A stretch of 64,000 nt of DNA from Paraburkholderia kururiensis JCM 10599 = LMG 19447. GTDB lineage: Bacteria; Pseudomonadota; Gammaproteobacteria; Burkholderiales; Burkholderiaceae. Under the pieces are notes generated by a model. It worked only from the letters and a program-made list of their open reading frames with translations, did no database searches and had not been told where the DNA came from. The stretch covers positions 1 to 64,000 of the forward strand of contig NZ_RJZE01000001.1 in the NCBI RefSeq assembly GCF_003986935.1, read 5' to 3'. Positions 1 to 9,126 of the stretch are shown here, in pieces. Position 1 is the stretch's first letter. Each line of letters starts with the position of its first letter. The position numbers were made by a program, and so were the translations under genes.

Positions 1-520
1 TTCCGGTGAAGCCATCGCTGGTGCATTCGGGAGCCCACGCATCGACGCCGCGTGGATTGCGAAGGGGAATACGCCAGTTCCGTTCGGTACCCGAAGCCGC
101 ACTGTAGCCCCAGTAGAAGCGGATCACGGGCGAATGTCCGCGCTTTGTCGGATCGAGCTGGCGTGGAATGGGGCGACCATCGGAGTCCGCAGTGATATAG
201 GCATTCGCCTTTAGCTTCGTTTCTTCTGTTCGGTGCAGACGATCATTCAGGCCGGCACACAACGCCTGTTCCGCCGCGTCATACCACTCGCCCGTGGAAT
301 TGACACCATGCACGAAGATGATGACGCCCGGCATGTGCGGCGGTATCCGGCACTCGGCGCGCACCTCGAAGCTCGACGGCGTGTGATAGGACTCCCAGTA
401 CGGCCGCCCCAGGTGATCGCGCTGCATCGGCACGACGCGCGTGGCGGTTGAATGCCGGTAGGGCTTCGGCGCATCGGCACTGTCTGCCGCGCTATCGGGC
501 GGATTGGTCTTGTCGTTCAT
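1..520 (-). CDS. Type VI secretion lipase effector, Tle3-like (C-terminus cut by window edge)
   Basis: The frame reads open from an ATG at 518-520 to the left edge, so only about 173 N-terminal residues are present. The protein carries a hydrophobic strand followed by His-Gly (VIIFVHGVNSTGEWY, about residues 60-75), the oxyanion-side motif of alpha/beta hydrolases. The Gly-x-Ser-x-Gly nucleophile elbow would lie in the missing part. It starts 3 bases after the vgrG stop, with a ribosome site (AAGGAAG) inside the vgrG end, so the two are translationally coupled. A hydrolase placed directly behind a VgrG is the usual arrangement of Tle-type antibacterial phospholipases; the Tle3/DUF3274 family is my best match. 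No signal peptide is seen, as expected for VgrG-delivered cargo. The immunity gene should lie to the left and is not visible. Confidence 0.7.
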   Translation of the reverse strand, partial: MNDKTNPPDSAADSADAPKPYRHSTATRVVPMQRDHLGRPYWESYHTPSSFEVRAECRIPPHMPGVIIFVHGVNSTGEWYDAAEQALCAGLNDRLHRTEETKLKANAYITADSDGRPIPRQLDPTKRGHSPVIRFYWGYSAASGTERNWRIPLRNPRGVDAWAPECTSDGFTG

Positions 521-523
521 GAA

Positions 524-3037
524 TCAGACTTCCTTGTGGTTCGGCAGGGTCAGCTTGAGTCCCTGGGCAACGTCCTTGCGGCTCAGCGAGGTCTCGCCCT
601 GCTCGGTGGTGACGCCCTCAACGATCTGCCCATCGGCAAGCTCGATCCTGTAGGGGCGGTTCGCGACAGGGCGGCTCGTGATGCCGTCGCTCAGGATGAA
701 CCGCTCGTCGTTCGCGACATCCATCCGCCCCAACTTCGGCACCGGCAGCGACAGCGCGCCCGGCCCCTGCTTCCTGATGTCCGGCACCTTCAGGATCAGG
801 CTGCCCGCCCCGCCGATCTCCACGTGGTCGCCTCGCACCTTGATATAGGCTGTGCCGCCGCCGCTCAACACCACGCCATTGGCCGCATTGACCGTAGCCG
901 TGCCGTCCGCACTCGTGATCTGCACGTTTTTCTGCGCCACCAGTTCCATCGCATCGGACTGCGCCTGTATCTGCACCTTCCCGCGTGCCGCGAACATCCT
1001 GATGCCGAGCCGGTGCGCGAACAGCGACAGCACCTCGCCCGCCGCAACCGCCACGTTGCGCAGCGCCGTGACGTTGAACCGTGAAGACGTGGCCACGCTC
1101 ACGTCCTTGCCCGCTGAAACCATGACCCGATCCGGCGTCACGAGGCCAATGCCGTGCGGTGCGGACAGCGCAATGACAGCCTTCTTCAGGTCTGCCAGTT
1201 CCTCCTTCAGCCACGCGTTTTCCGCCTTCAGGTCCGCCACGTCCGCTTTCGCCACGGTGGCCGCTTCGGCGATGCCCTGGGCCTGCGCCTGCGTGAGCGC
1301 AAACTGGTTCGTGGCGGCCGTCATGTCGGTCTGAAGGCCCAGCGCCTTCTCCTGCATGTCGGCCGATACCAGCACACCGCCGCCCGCGCGCACGTGTCCT
1401 TTCTGGTCCGTGCGCAGCTCGAAGCCCGCTCCTCTTTCCTTCTGGTTACGGTCAACCGTATAGCCCAGGTTCAGCTGTGTCTTGCCGTGCTCGGTTGCCA
1501 GCTTGATACGCTCGCGGTTCTCGCGGTCGTCCATCTCCAGCGTGTTGTTCGAGCGCGTGCGGATCGTGTTGCGCGTGCCCCAGGGCACGCTCGCCACAAT
1601 CGGGTCCGTGTGCTGTGCCGTATGAAGCACCTGGCTGATATAGGGCAGATCGGGATTGCCCCACAGAAAGCCGATGGTGACGATGGTTCCCTCGATCAGG
1701 CCGAAGTGGAAACCGGTCTGATCCGGCCCGGCGAAAGGCTTCGCCAGCCGCATCGGGCAGCTTTGCAGGCCAGGAACACGCCTGTCGCGGTCTGAATGGA
1801 TATGGACGATGTAGTCGCCCTGTCTGCCCAGATACGGGTCGCGCCAGCCGCCCGACGAGGCAACCGTGCCGGTGATGACGCCGTGAATCCTGGGCCACGT
1901 CTCTTCCTTCAGCGGCAGCCGGTACTGGCGGTCGGACGGAATCGCGTCGAACTTCACGTGATACGGTTCGCTGCGCGCGGCCCGGCACGTCGTGCGCACC
2001 ACGAGCAGCCCGTGTTTCGCGTCCGGGAGTGTGTGGTTCGAGAGCTTGAGCACACTGCCGGGCGTCAGGTCCAGCATGTCGCACTGGCCGTGATACCCGA
2101 TCTGTTCAGCCAGCGACGCCTCGCGCCGTAGCTGCGCCTCTTCCTTCGCTTCCTGTTCGCCCAGGTCCGGCGTGCCCCACGTATAGGCCTCGTCGTAGGT
2201 GGTGGGGTCATTGTGGATGCGGCTGGCCGCCTCCACCGGCTCCGAAACCGGCGTTTCGGTGCTGAACGTGCGCACCGTGTGTTTCGCGGGCACGCTCTTC
2301 GCGCGCATTTCGAGTTTGCTGACCGACTCGACGCCGCCGGTTTCCAGTCCGCCCAGGGGCCGGTAGGCAGCGGTCAGGCGGGCGGGGTCCCTGCGGTAGA
2401 ACGCGTAGTCATCGCCAAAGCGCACCATCTCGCAGCGCTCGCCGGTGTCGCACACGAACCAGATGCCGGAGCGGCGGCACAGCCTGGTGATGAATGCCAG
2501 ATCGTCTTCGCCCCACTGCATCACGAAGCTGCGCTTGCGATACGTGTGGTGCAGCCGGAACTCGAAACCGGCGAGCAGCCTGTCGAAGTGATGTTCGCGA
2601 AGAACCTGTTCGATGATCTCCGGAACCGACATGTCCAGAAAGAACCGGCATTTCGGCGCGTTGCGCAGCAGGGCGAGACGAGATTCGAGGACGATCTCGT
2701 AGAGCGACTGGTCGCGGTTGCTGGCCTTCAGCGCGAAGGCCGTGACGACGCCCTGCACACGCCGCGCCTCTTCGGGCTGGCTCCAGCGGTCCACGGGTGG
2801 CGGCTGGATCACGAACGCGCCTACACGGTGCAGGAAATCGCTACGCGACAGGTCGTGTCGGGGATGGGTGAACTGGATCGTGTACTTCGTCGGTTCGCCG
2901 ATGCCGCGCTCGCCGTCGAACGCGTAGACGTCCGCGAGCGCGGCGGCCGGTGTGCCCTTCAGGTCCAGGCTGTAGAACGGGTGGATGTTGATGCCCGCGC
3001 GTGCGGCGGCATCGGAATACGCTGTTGCAGGAGTCAA
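524..3037 (-). CDS. vgrG: VgrG spike protein of the type VI secretion system
   Basis: This 837-residue protein forms the trimeric needle tip of the type VI machine. Residues about 15-370 match the gp27-like base and about 380-480 the gp5-like OB fold (motifs near GVITGTVASSGG and GFLWGNPDLPYISQVLH). A coiled-coil stretch lies near 580-600, followed by the DUF2345 beta-helix. The last 60 or so residues form a small extension (FILSDGITSRPVANRPYRIEL) like the transthyretin-like adaptors that bind effectors. No enzymatic C-terminal domain is present, so the toxin is probably the neighbouring hydrolase. The start chosen is a TTG at 3035-3037 because GGGAGAG sits at proper distance upstream and no ATG fits the fold's beginning. 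Confidence 0.9.
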   Translation of the reverse strand: MTPATAYSDAAARAGINIHPFYSLDLKGTPAAALADVYAFDGERGIGEPTKYTIQFTHPRHDLSRSDFLHRVGAFVIQPPPVDRWSQPEEARRVQGVVTAFALKASNRDQSLYEIVLESRLALLRNAPKCRFFLDMSVPEIIEQVLREHHFDRLLAGFEFRLHHTYRKRSFVMQWGEDDLAFITRLCRRSGIWFVCDTGERCEMVRFGDDYAFYRRDPARLTAAYRPLGGLETGGVESVSKLEMRAKSVPAKHTVRTFSTETPVSEPVEAASRIHNDPTTYDEAYTWGTPDLGEQEAKEEAQLRREASLAEQIGYHGQCDMLDLTPGSVLKLSNHTLPDAKHGLLVVRTTCRAARSEPYHVKFDAIPSDRQYRLPLKEETWPRIHGVITGTVASSGGWRDPYLGRQGDYIVHIHSDRDRRVPGLQSCPMRLAKPFAGPDQTGFHFGLIEGTIVTIGFLWGNPDLPYISQVLHTAQHTDPIVASVPWGTRNTIRTRSNNTLEMDDRENRERIKLATEHGKTQLNLGYTVDRNQKERGAGFELRTDQKGHVRAGGGVLVSADMQEKALGLQTDMTAATNQFALTQAQAQGIAEAATVAKADVADLKAENAWLKEELADLKKAVIALSAPHGIGLVTPDRVMVSAGKDVSVATSSRFNVTALRNVAVAAGEVLSLFAHRLGIRMFAARGKVQIQAQSDAMELVAQKNVQITSADGTATVNAANGVVLSGGGTAYIKVRGDHVEIGGAGSLILKVPDIRKQGPGALSLPVPKLGRMDVANDERFILSDGITSRPVANRPYRIELADGQIVEGVTTEQGETSLSRKDVAQGLKLTLPNHKEV

Positions 3038-3431
3038 CGGTGCTCTCCCTGTCCGGCAGGAAATGAATGACAGATCAGCTGCCAGTCATACCGGATCAGG
3101 GCGCCACGCGTCTACGTGGCTTGACTATTGTTTGCAATGTAATGTGGGACGCGTAAACAATCTGCGAGGCATCGACATGCAACGAGGCGTGTGGGAAAGG
3201 ATATGTATTGATGCGCGTCCCACGCCGCTTTTACCGGCACAGCCCGTGCCTGCACGGGAACGCGACCAAACGGGAACGGCGGGCTGCCGCAGGCAAATTG
3301 CGGCTAGTCAATCGTCTTCTCGCTACGAGCGCACGTAAAAATCCCATCGTCTTCGATGATCGCCTGCGCGCATACCGGCGACCCGGTTTCGATCAAGCGC
3401 TCCCCCAAGCACCGCCTCCCGCCCCGTCGAT
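3038..3431. other. Intergenic region upstream of vgrG
   Basis: No convincing gene lies in these 394 bases. A 7-base inverted repeat (ATTGTTT at 3127-3133 and AAACAAT at 3155-3161, 21 bases apart) lies in an AT-richer patch about 90-125 bases upstream of the vgrG start and could be a regulator site. No sigma-54 type -24/-12 pair was found ahead of vgrG. The left-going luxR-type gene ends at the right border with no obvious terminator. Confidence 0.4.
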
Positions 3432-4277
3432 TCACGCATAGACCAACGCCAACAACTCCCGCCGCGAGGCCACGCCGAGCTTCGCGAACGCTCGCCGCGC
3501 GTAGGTCTCCACGGTCGACTGCTTGACGCCCAGCGCGCGGGCCACCGAATCCGTAGTCATGCCCTGCAGGAACGCGCGGCACACCGTCGCCTCGCGCGAC
3601 GAGAGATTCACGCGCTGCTGCGCGAAATACGCGGCAAGCGCATCCGAGCCCGTGGAGCGGGCCGGCGCGCCGCCTTGCGCCGCGTCGGGTACACGGCCAT
3701 GCAGCGCCGCCAGCGGCAACAGCAGATGACCCAACTGCCGCAGCACGCTCAGCTCGCGAATCGAAAACGCGGGCAGCCGCCGCGAGCGGCACACCGAGAT
3801 CAGATAGCTTTCACCCTGCGCGGTGCGCGCGAGCATGCACTCGTCGTGGATGTCGCCCGCGTCGTAGACCTTGTGGCGCAGCTCGCCGTCTTCTATGCCG
3901 TACACCGAGATCTGCGTGAGCGTAATGTCTTCGCCGCGCTCCTGCCGCATGACGGCCTTGTCGCGCTGCACGAAGCGCTCGAAGTAGACCTGCATGATGC
4001 GGCGGATGTCGTCGGGCCGCGTGCCGTGGCTGCCGATCCAGTCCACCTCGAAGGCGGGCGAATCGGCGCTGCTGCGCTCCAGATGCAGCGCGTCGCAGTC
4101 CACGAAACGCACCACGCACTCGTACAGGCTCGCGACGAACTCCGGCGTGCCCACCGCGCTCAGCACGGGCGCAAGCGCGTCCACCATGTTCACGAGCTGC
4201 GGCAGTTCGGGCAAGCGCGGCAGCGCAATGGTGGCGCTCGTGGGCGAGCCGGTCTCCCGCACGTCGGCACAATTCAT
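3432..4277 (-). CDS. LuxR-type transcriptional regulator
   Basis: The 281-residue protein ends in a LuxR/FixJ helix-turn-helix (about residues 215-280, motifs LSSREATVCRAFLQGM and STVETYARRAFAKLGV). The N-terminal 190 residues look like a GAF-type sensor fold and do not resemble a phosphorylated receiver or a clear AHL-binding domain. The start at 4277 is preferred over an in-frame ATG at 4316 because AAGAGG lies about 7 bases upstream of it. It is divergent from the PotF-like binding protein gene, so it probably controls that gene together with the porin and amidohydrolase. The ligand is unknown. Confidence 0.8.
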   Translation of the reverse strand: MNCADVRETGSPTSATIALPRLPELPQLVNMVDALAPVLSAVGTPEFVASLYECVVRFVDCDALHLERSSADSPAFEVDWIGSHGTRPDDIRRIMQVYFERFVQRDKAVMRQERGEDITLTQISVYGIEDGELRHKVYDAGDIHDECMLARTAQGESYLISVCRSRRLPAFSIRELSVLRQLGHLLLPLAALHGRVPDAAQGGAPARSTGSDALAAYFAQQRVNLSSREATVCRAFLQGMTTDSVARALGVKQSTVETYARRAFAKLGVASRRELLALVYA

Positions 4278-4375
4278 AGGATTGCCTCTTGATCCAGCGT
4301 TGTTTCGCGCATGCATACCACGACAAAAACGGGTCGCCTATGAGGACGCCGCCTGAGAAGGCAGGACGACCCATG

Positions 4376-4414
4376 ACGTCTGTCCCCCCGTGACGGGGAC
4401 AGACGTGCCTTTTT
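4376..4414 (+). terminator. Strong hairpin plus T-tract in the divergent luxR/potF-like leader
   Basis: A 12-base-pair perfect stem (ACGTCTGTCCCC at 4376-4387 and its complement at 4395-4406) with a 7-base loop is followed by TTTTT at 4410-4414. This is a classical intrinsic terminator on the plus strand. It sits about 60 bases before the binding-protein gene and 100 bases behind the start of the opposite gene, where no upstream plus-strand gene needs terminating. It could be an attenuator in the leader or a REP-like palindrome. Confidence 0.55.
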
Positions 4415-4477
4415 CGCGTTCGTACACTGCATCGACGGTCAATCAACAAGGTCAACCACGCAGTCGGTCAACGCGGG

Positions 4478-5599
4478 ATGGAGAAAAAAGTGAAAGCGAG
4501 CAATCTGTTCGGAGTGCGCTTCAAAACGGTCGTACTGGCTCTGGCCGCCACGCTCTGCGCGGGCGCCCATGCCGAGCCCGAAGTCGTCAACGTCTACAAC
4601 TGGGGCAACTCCATCGGCAAGGCAACCGTTGCCAACTTCGAGAAGGCGACCGGCATCCATGTCGTCTACCAGGAGTTCGACAGCAACGAAACGTTGCAGG
4701 CGAAGCTGCTCTCGGGCAACTCGGGCTACGACGTGGTGGTGCCCTCCGACGCGTTCTGGACGAAACAACTGCAGGCCGGCGTCTACCGCCCGATCGACCG
4801 GACGAAGCTGCCGAACTACACGCTGCTCGACCCCAGGCTCATGACCATGCTCAGCGCCGACGACCCCGGCAACCACTACGGCATTCCGTGGACGTGGGGC
4901 ACCGACGGCCTCGGCATCAACGTGGAGCGCGTGAAAGCAGCGCTCGGCAAAGACGCGCCGCTCGACAGCCTCGCGCTGCTGTTCGATCCGGCCAATGCGG
5001 CAAAGCTCAAGCATTGCGGCATCTCGCTGCTCGATTCGCCGCGCGACATGTTCGGCGCCGCGCTCATGTACATGCACCGCGACCCGAACAGCACCAATCC
5101 GCGCGACTATCAGGATGCGCTCGGCGTGCTCAAGGCGATTCGCCCTTATGTCTCGCAGTTCAGCACCGGCAGCTATATCTCGGACCTCTCGGGCGGCGAC
5201 GTCTGCATCGCATTCGGCTGGTCCGGCGACGTCAACGTCGCGCGGCGCGCGGCACTGGACTCGCATCGCTCGTATCACATCCAGTACGTGCTGCCGAAGG
5301 AAGGCAGCCCCATCTGGTTCGACGTGATGGCCATTCCGAAAGACGCGCCGCATCCCGAGGCCGCGCTCAAGTGGATCAACTTCGTGATCTCCGAGCAGGA
5401 GAGCGCGAACCTGACCAACGACACGTCGTACCCTACGGCCGTGCCGTCCGCGAACCGCCTCGTGCCGCACGAGGTGCTGGCCGACCCTGCCGTGTTCCCC
5501 ACCGCCGAGCGGTTCGCGCAGCTGCAACCCGTCAAGCCGCTGCCCACGGACCTCAACCGCCTCATCACACGGCTCTGGCAGCAGTACAAGGCCGACTAG
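4478..5599 (+). CDS. Periplasmic polyamine-type substrate-binding protein (PotF/PotD family)
   Basis: A signal peptide (hydrophobic core near residues 16-27, cleavage after AGAHA) is followed by a class II periplasmic binding fold closely resembling E. coli PotF. Shared elements are YNWGNSIG, ANFEKATGIHVVY, FDSNETLQAKLLSG, VVVPSD and IAFGWSGD, and the ligand-side tryptophan and aspartate of WSGD are kept. Putrescine or a related amine is therefore likely. No ABC permease or ATPase lies next to it; the neighbours are a porin and an amidohydrolase. An alternative GTG start at 4490 has a better-placed GGAG, so the first four residues are uncertain. Confidence 0.85.
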   Translation: MEKKVKASNLFGVRFKTVVLALAATLCAGAHAEPEVVNVYNWGNSIGKATVANFEKATGIHVVYQEFDSNETLQAKLLSGNSGYDVVVPSDAFWTKQLQAGVYRPIDRTKLPNYTLLDPRLMTMLSADDPGNHYGIPWTWGTDGLGINVERVKAALGKDAPLDSLALLFDPANAAKLKHCGISLLDSPRDMFGAALMYMHRDPNSTNPRDYQDALGVLKAIRPYVSQFSTGSYISDLSGGDVCIAFGWSGDVNVARRAALDSHRSYHIQYVLPKEGSPIWFDVMAIPKDAPHPEAALKWINFVISEQESANLTNDTSYPTAVPSANRLVPHEVLADPAVFPTAERFAQLQPVKPLPTDLNRLITRLWQQYKAD

Positions 5600-5615
5600 C
5601 GCCGGCGCATGGCGC

Positions 5616-5646
5616 GAGGCGCTGACAACACGACACACAGCGCCTC
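5616..5646 (+). terminator. Hairpin after the binding-protein gene
   Basis: A perfect 9-base-pair stem (GAGGCGCTG at 5616-5624, CAGCGCCTC at 5638-5646) lies 17 bases after the stop codon. There is no T-tract, so it may be a partial terminator or a 3' stabiliser that keeps binding-protein mRNA more abundant than the downstream porin message. Confidence 0.45.
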
Positions 5647-5769
5647 ACCCGCCTCCGATTCCTCCTCGCCTTCCCTTTGCCGCCTGCGCCAGCACGCGGC
5701 CAGGGCCGGCTCGTCTCTACGGCTCATTTTCCACAGCTCATTTACGCTCATTTCTACGGGACCTTTACC

Positions 5770-7374
5770 GTGAAACTCAAGGCAATGGCACTCATCGCCG
5801 CCCTCACATTCGAGGCCACGGCACACGCGGCGGGCACGGGTGACACCGCCGGCAAGGCAGACAAGCTCGACGCAGCGCTTGGCGCATTGCGCGCACAGAT
5901 CGCCGAACTCCAGGCCGAGGTGAAAACGCTGAAGGCCGAGCAGCGGGCCAAACAATCGAAGGCGAATACGCGCAGCGAGGCAGCGGCAACGGCGGTAGCC
6001 CCTGCGGCTTCGGCAACCACGACGCCGGAGGCCAGCCAGCCGTCCGCCGATACCACCGCACAGTCCACGCCCACGCTCGCGAACGACGACGTGCGCCAGA
6101 TGCGCGAGCAGATCAACAACCTCTCGCTGAAAACCGACGCACTCGAAGACGCCGCCACGCACGGTCCCATTGCGGGCCTGAGCGTGACGGGCTACATCGA
6201 CCCGGTCTACCTCTACAACCGTGCGCGCGGCGCGGGCAGCTTCCAGTTCCTGAACCACAACGCGGGCGTCTACGACTACTACGAAAGCACGATCGGCGAC
6301 GTGTATCTCGACATCAAGAAGACCTTCGGCGTGGGGCCGCTCGCGCCTGCCGCGGAACTCGTGATCGAGCCGAATCGCGGTGCCGGCAATGGCCTCACCA
6401 ACGAGCGCGGCGGCGTGGGCAACAACATCGTGACGCAGGCCGACGCCACCGTGCCGCTCAATTCGCTCACCACGCTCGTGGCGGGCCTCGTGCCGAGCCC
6501 CATCGGTTACGAGTTCCAGCCGTCGAACCAGATGGTCACGCTCACGCACAACCTGCTGTTCGACTTCAGCGAGCCCGGCAGCATCCTGGGCGTGGGCGTG
6601 AAGGGCAACAACGCCACCATGACGCGCTTCTGGCAGGTGTTCATCGCCAACGAGCAGTTGCACACGGCGGGCACCGTGGCCTCCGGCCCGAACAACACGT
6701 CGCACAGCAACTGGCTGCCCTCGCTCGTGGTGCGCTACGACAGCGTGCCTTCCACGGCGCTCGACATCGGCGTGGCCGGCATGGTTGGCCGCAGCACGCT
6801 GCTCTCGCCGTGCGCGAGCGGGTACGGCTACCAGTGCAACTCGTCGTCACCGTTCGGGATGATGCGTTACATCGAAACCGACCTCACCTACACACGCGAC
6901 AAGCTGCAACTCAACGCACAGCTCGATTACGGCGAGCAGCAAAAGGGCGCATGGAACGGCGGCACCGCGCGCTGGTACGGCTTGTCGCTGCAAGGCCACC
7001 GCAAGTGGACGAGCGCGTGGCTGGGCCACATGGGCGCGACGCTGCGCTTCGACTACCTCGACAACTCCGCCAACGGCGGCGGCGCGCCGAACATTGCTTA
7101 CGGGCTCTCCGGGTCCGTGCCGTCCGTGAACCCGACGAGCGGCTTCGGCCTCGACCCGGCGTGCTGGCGCGCCTCCACGACAAACGGCACAGAGTGCAAG
7201 GGCGCGCGCCGCTACGACCTCACCGCGGACCTGCTGTTCTACCCCACCGACCAGATCACCGTGAAGCTCGAATATCGCCACGACCAGGCCAATCACCCCG
7301 TGTTCCTGATGAACGACGGCAGCTATTCGCGCAGCAACGACCTGCTCGCCGCGCAGTTCCTCTATTCGTTCTGA
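5770..7374 (+). CDS. Outer-membrane porin-like protein with N-terminal coiled coil (DUF3138-type)
   Basis: The 534-residue protein has a signal peptide (KLKAMALIAALTFEATAHAAG), then a heptad-rich coiled coil (LDAALGALRAQIAELQAEV) and an Ala/Thr/Pro linker. A long stretch of alternating hydrophobic and polar segments rich in Gly, Asn and Tyr follows. It ends in an aromatic phenylalanine (LLAAQFLYSF), the usual signature for outer-membrane barrel insertion. A periplasmic coiled coil before a barrel recalls DcaP-type trimeric channels. GTG at 5770 is chosen because GGGA lies 8 bases upstream and the signal peptide begins there; a longer frame to 5677 lacks a ribosome site. It probably admits the substrate handled by the flanking binding protein and amidohydrolase. 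Confidence 0.7.
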   Translation: MKLKAMALIAALTFEATAHAAGTGDTAGKADKLDAALGALRAQIAELQAEVKTLKAEQRAKQSKANTRSEAAATAVAPAASATTTPEASQPSADTTAQSTPTLANDDVRQMREQINNLSLKTDALEDAATHGPIAGLSVTGYIDPVYLYNRARGAGSFQFLNHNAGVYDYYESTIGDVYLDIKKTFGVGPLAPAAELVIEPNRGAGNGLTNERGGVGNNIVTQADATVPLNSLTTLVAGLVPSPIGYEFQPSNQMVTLTHNLLFDFSEPGSILGVGVKGNNATMTRFWQVFIANEQLHTAGTVASGPNNTSHSNWLPSLVVRYDSVPSTALDIGVAGMVGRSTLLSPCASGYGYQCNSSSPFGMMRYIETDLTYTRDKLQLNAQLDYGEQQKGAWNGGTARWYGLSLQGHRKWTSAWLGHMGATLRFDYLDNSANGGGAPNIAYGLSGSVPSVNPTSGFGLDPACWRASTTNGTECKGARRYDLTADLLFYPTDQITVKLEYRHDQANHPVFLMNDGSYSRSNDLLAAQFLYSF

Positions 7375-7405
7375 TTTGCCTGATTCGTTCTAACCGCTAT
7401 CGCTT

Positions 7406-9061
7406 ATGACCTTCGTTTCCGAACTCGACGCCACAGGCTCCCGCTACCGCGATCACACCTTCTACAACGCCGCCGTCTACACGGGCGGCGCTCATCCTCG
7501 CTACGTGGACTGCATGGTGACGCGCGCGGGCCGCGTGGCCTGGGTGGGCGAGCACGCGCAGCGACCCGACGCGTTTCGCGGCGGCGCGGCCACCGACCTG
7601 CGCGGCCGCATGGTGGTGCCTTCGTTCACAGATTCGCACGCGCATCCGGTAGACGGTTTCCAGCTGACCTGCGACGCCGACCTGGGCGGCATCCAGACCT
7701 TCGAGGGCATTCGCACAGCCGTGCAGCATTGCGCGCAGACCCATCCGCAGCGCACGTGGGTCGTGGCAGGCAACGTCGTGCTGGAAGCACTCGGCGAGCG
7801 ATTGAACCGTGAAGCGCTGGACACGATGGTGCCCGACCGTCCGCTGCTGCTGATCGGCTACGACGTGCATTCGGGCTGCCTCAACACGGCGGCACTGCGC
7901 CTGCTCGGTATCGATGCCTCCACGTCCGACCCCGAAGGCGGCATCTACGGCCGCGCCGCCAACGGCGAGCCGAATGGTCTCGTGCATGAAGCCGCGCTGT
8001 ACCGGCTCTTCTCTTACCTGCCGCAAATGAGCCCGACGGAATCTGCCACTGCATTGCGCAAGGCATTGCAGCAGGCGCACCGCTTCGGCGTGACGGGATG
8101 GTTCGACGCGATGGTGGGGCAGCGCCTGGTCGATGCCTACCAGCGTGCGGACAAGGCAGGCGAACTGCTCGCGCACGTGAGTCTTGGTCTGCTCGTGTCG
8201 CCCACGCTGCCGCTCGCACCGCAGATCGAGAAGATGAAGCACTGGCGCGCGTCATGCTCCACGGACCGCGTTCGCGCCCACACGGCGAAGATCTTCATCG
8301 ACGGTGTGCTGGAAAGCCATACCGCGGCGCTGCTCGCGCCCTACGCCGACGCACCGCACGCAGGCGAAGCGCATTGGGCGCCCGCGCAGTTGCGCGAAGC
8401 GGTGTTCGCCGCCGACGCAGCGGGCTTCGATCTGCACTTTCACACCGTGGGCGACCGCGCGGTGCGCATGGCGCTCGACGCGCTCGATGCGCTGAACCGC
8501 GAGCGCGGCCCAGCCTATCTACGAGACCGCCGCGCGCAGCTCGCGCACGTGCAACTCATCGACGCGAGCGACGTGCCGCGCTTTCGCGAAACCGGTGCGA
8601 TTGCGTCCATCCAGGCGGTCTGGGCCAACATGGAGCCTGCGTTAAGGCAGCTTTATACGTCGCTGCTGGGCGATGCGCGCATGAACCGGCAGTACGTATT
8701 CGCGGAATTGCAGCGTGCGGGCGCGATGCTCTCGGGTGGTTCGGACTGGCCGGTCTCCACGCAGAATCCGCTCGTGGCATTCGAAAGCGCCATGCGGCGC
8801 GCGACGCTCGGCGACCCGCGCGCCGCCGCGTTTCTGCCCGCGCAGTGCGTGGACCTCGACACGATGTTGCAGGCTCATACGTACCACTCGGCGTTCAGCC
8901 TGCGCCTTGACGATGCACTGGGCACGCTGGCCGCAGGCCGGCCGGCATCGTTCGCGGTACTGGAGCAAGACCTGCGCACGGTGGCGCCGCACGACGTCGC
9001 GCAGGTGGATGTCGCGATGACGGTGTTCGAGGGGAAAGCGGTCTACGGCGCAGTGGAGTGA
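7406..9061 (+). CDS. Metal-dependent amidohydrolase, YtcJ-like
   Basis: This 551-residue enzyme belongs to the Amidohydro_3 group. Metal-binding signatures are visible: His-x-His in FTDSHAHP (about residues 75-82), the lysine of AKIFIDGV (about 293), the histidine in FHTVGDRAV and the aspartate in GGSDWPV near residue 448. No signal peptide is present, so it acts in the cytoplasm. It begins 31 bases after the porin stop and is probably cotranscribed with it. YtcJ-like enzymes hydrolyse amides, N-formyl groups or cyclic amides. With a PotF-like binding protein two genes upstream, an acylated amine is a reasonable but unproven substrate. Confidence 0.8.
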   Translation: MTFVSELDATGSRYRDHTFYNAAVYTGGAHPRYVDCMVTRAGRVAWVGEHAQRPDAFRGGAATDLRGRMVVPSFTDSHAHPVDGFQLTCDADLGGIQTFEGIRTAVQHCAQTHPQRTWVVAGNVVLEALGERLNREALDTMVPDRPLLLIGYDVHSGCLNTAALRLLGIDASTSDPEGGIYGRAANGEPNGLVHEAALYRLFSYLPQMSPTESATALRKALQQAHRFGVTGWFDAMVGQRLVDAYQRADKAGELLAHVSLGLLVSPTLPLAPQIEKMKHWRASCSTDRVRAHTAKIFIDGVLESHTAALLAPYADAPHAGEAHWAPAQLREAVFAADAAGFDLHFHTVGDRAVRMALDALDALNRERGPAYLRDRRAQLAHVQLIDASDVPRFRETGAIASIQAVWANMEPALRQLYTSLLGDARMNRQYVFAELQRAGAMLSGGSDWPVSTQNPLVAFESAMRRATLGDPRAAAFLPAQCVDLDTMLQAHTYHSAFSLRLDDALGTLAAGRPASFAVLEQDLRTVAPHDVAQVDVAMTVFEGKAVYGAVE

Positions 9062-9126
9062 GCGAAACTCGCGAAGACAGTCCTGCGCAGATTCAACGCA
9101 GGCCCCAACACAGCGCCGCTTCACGC

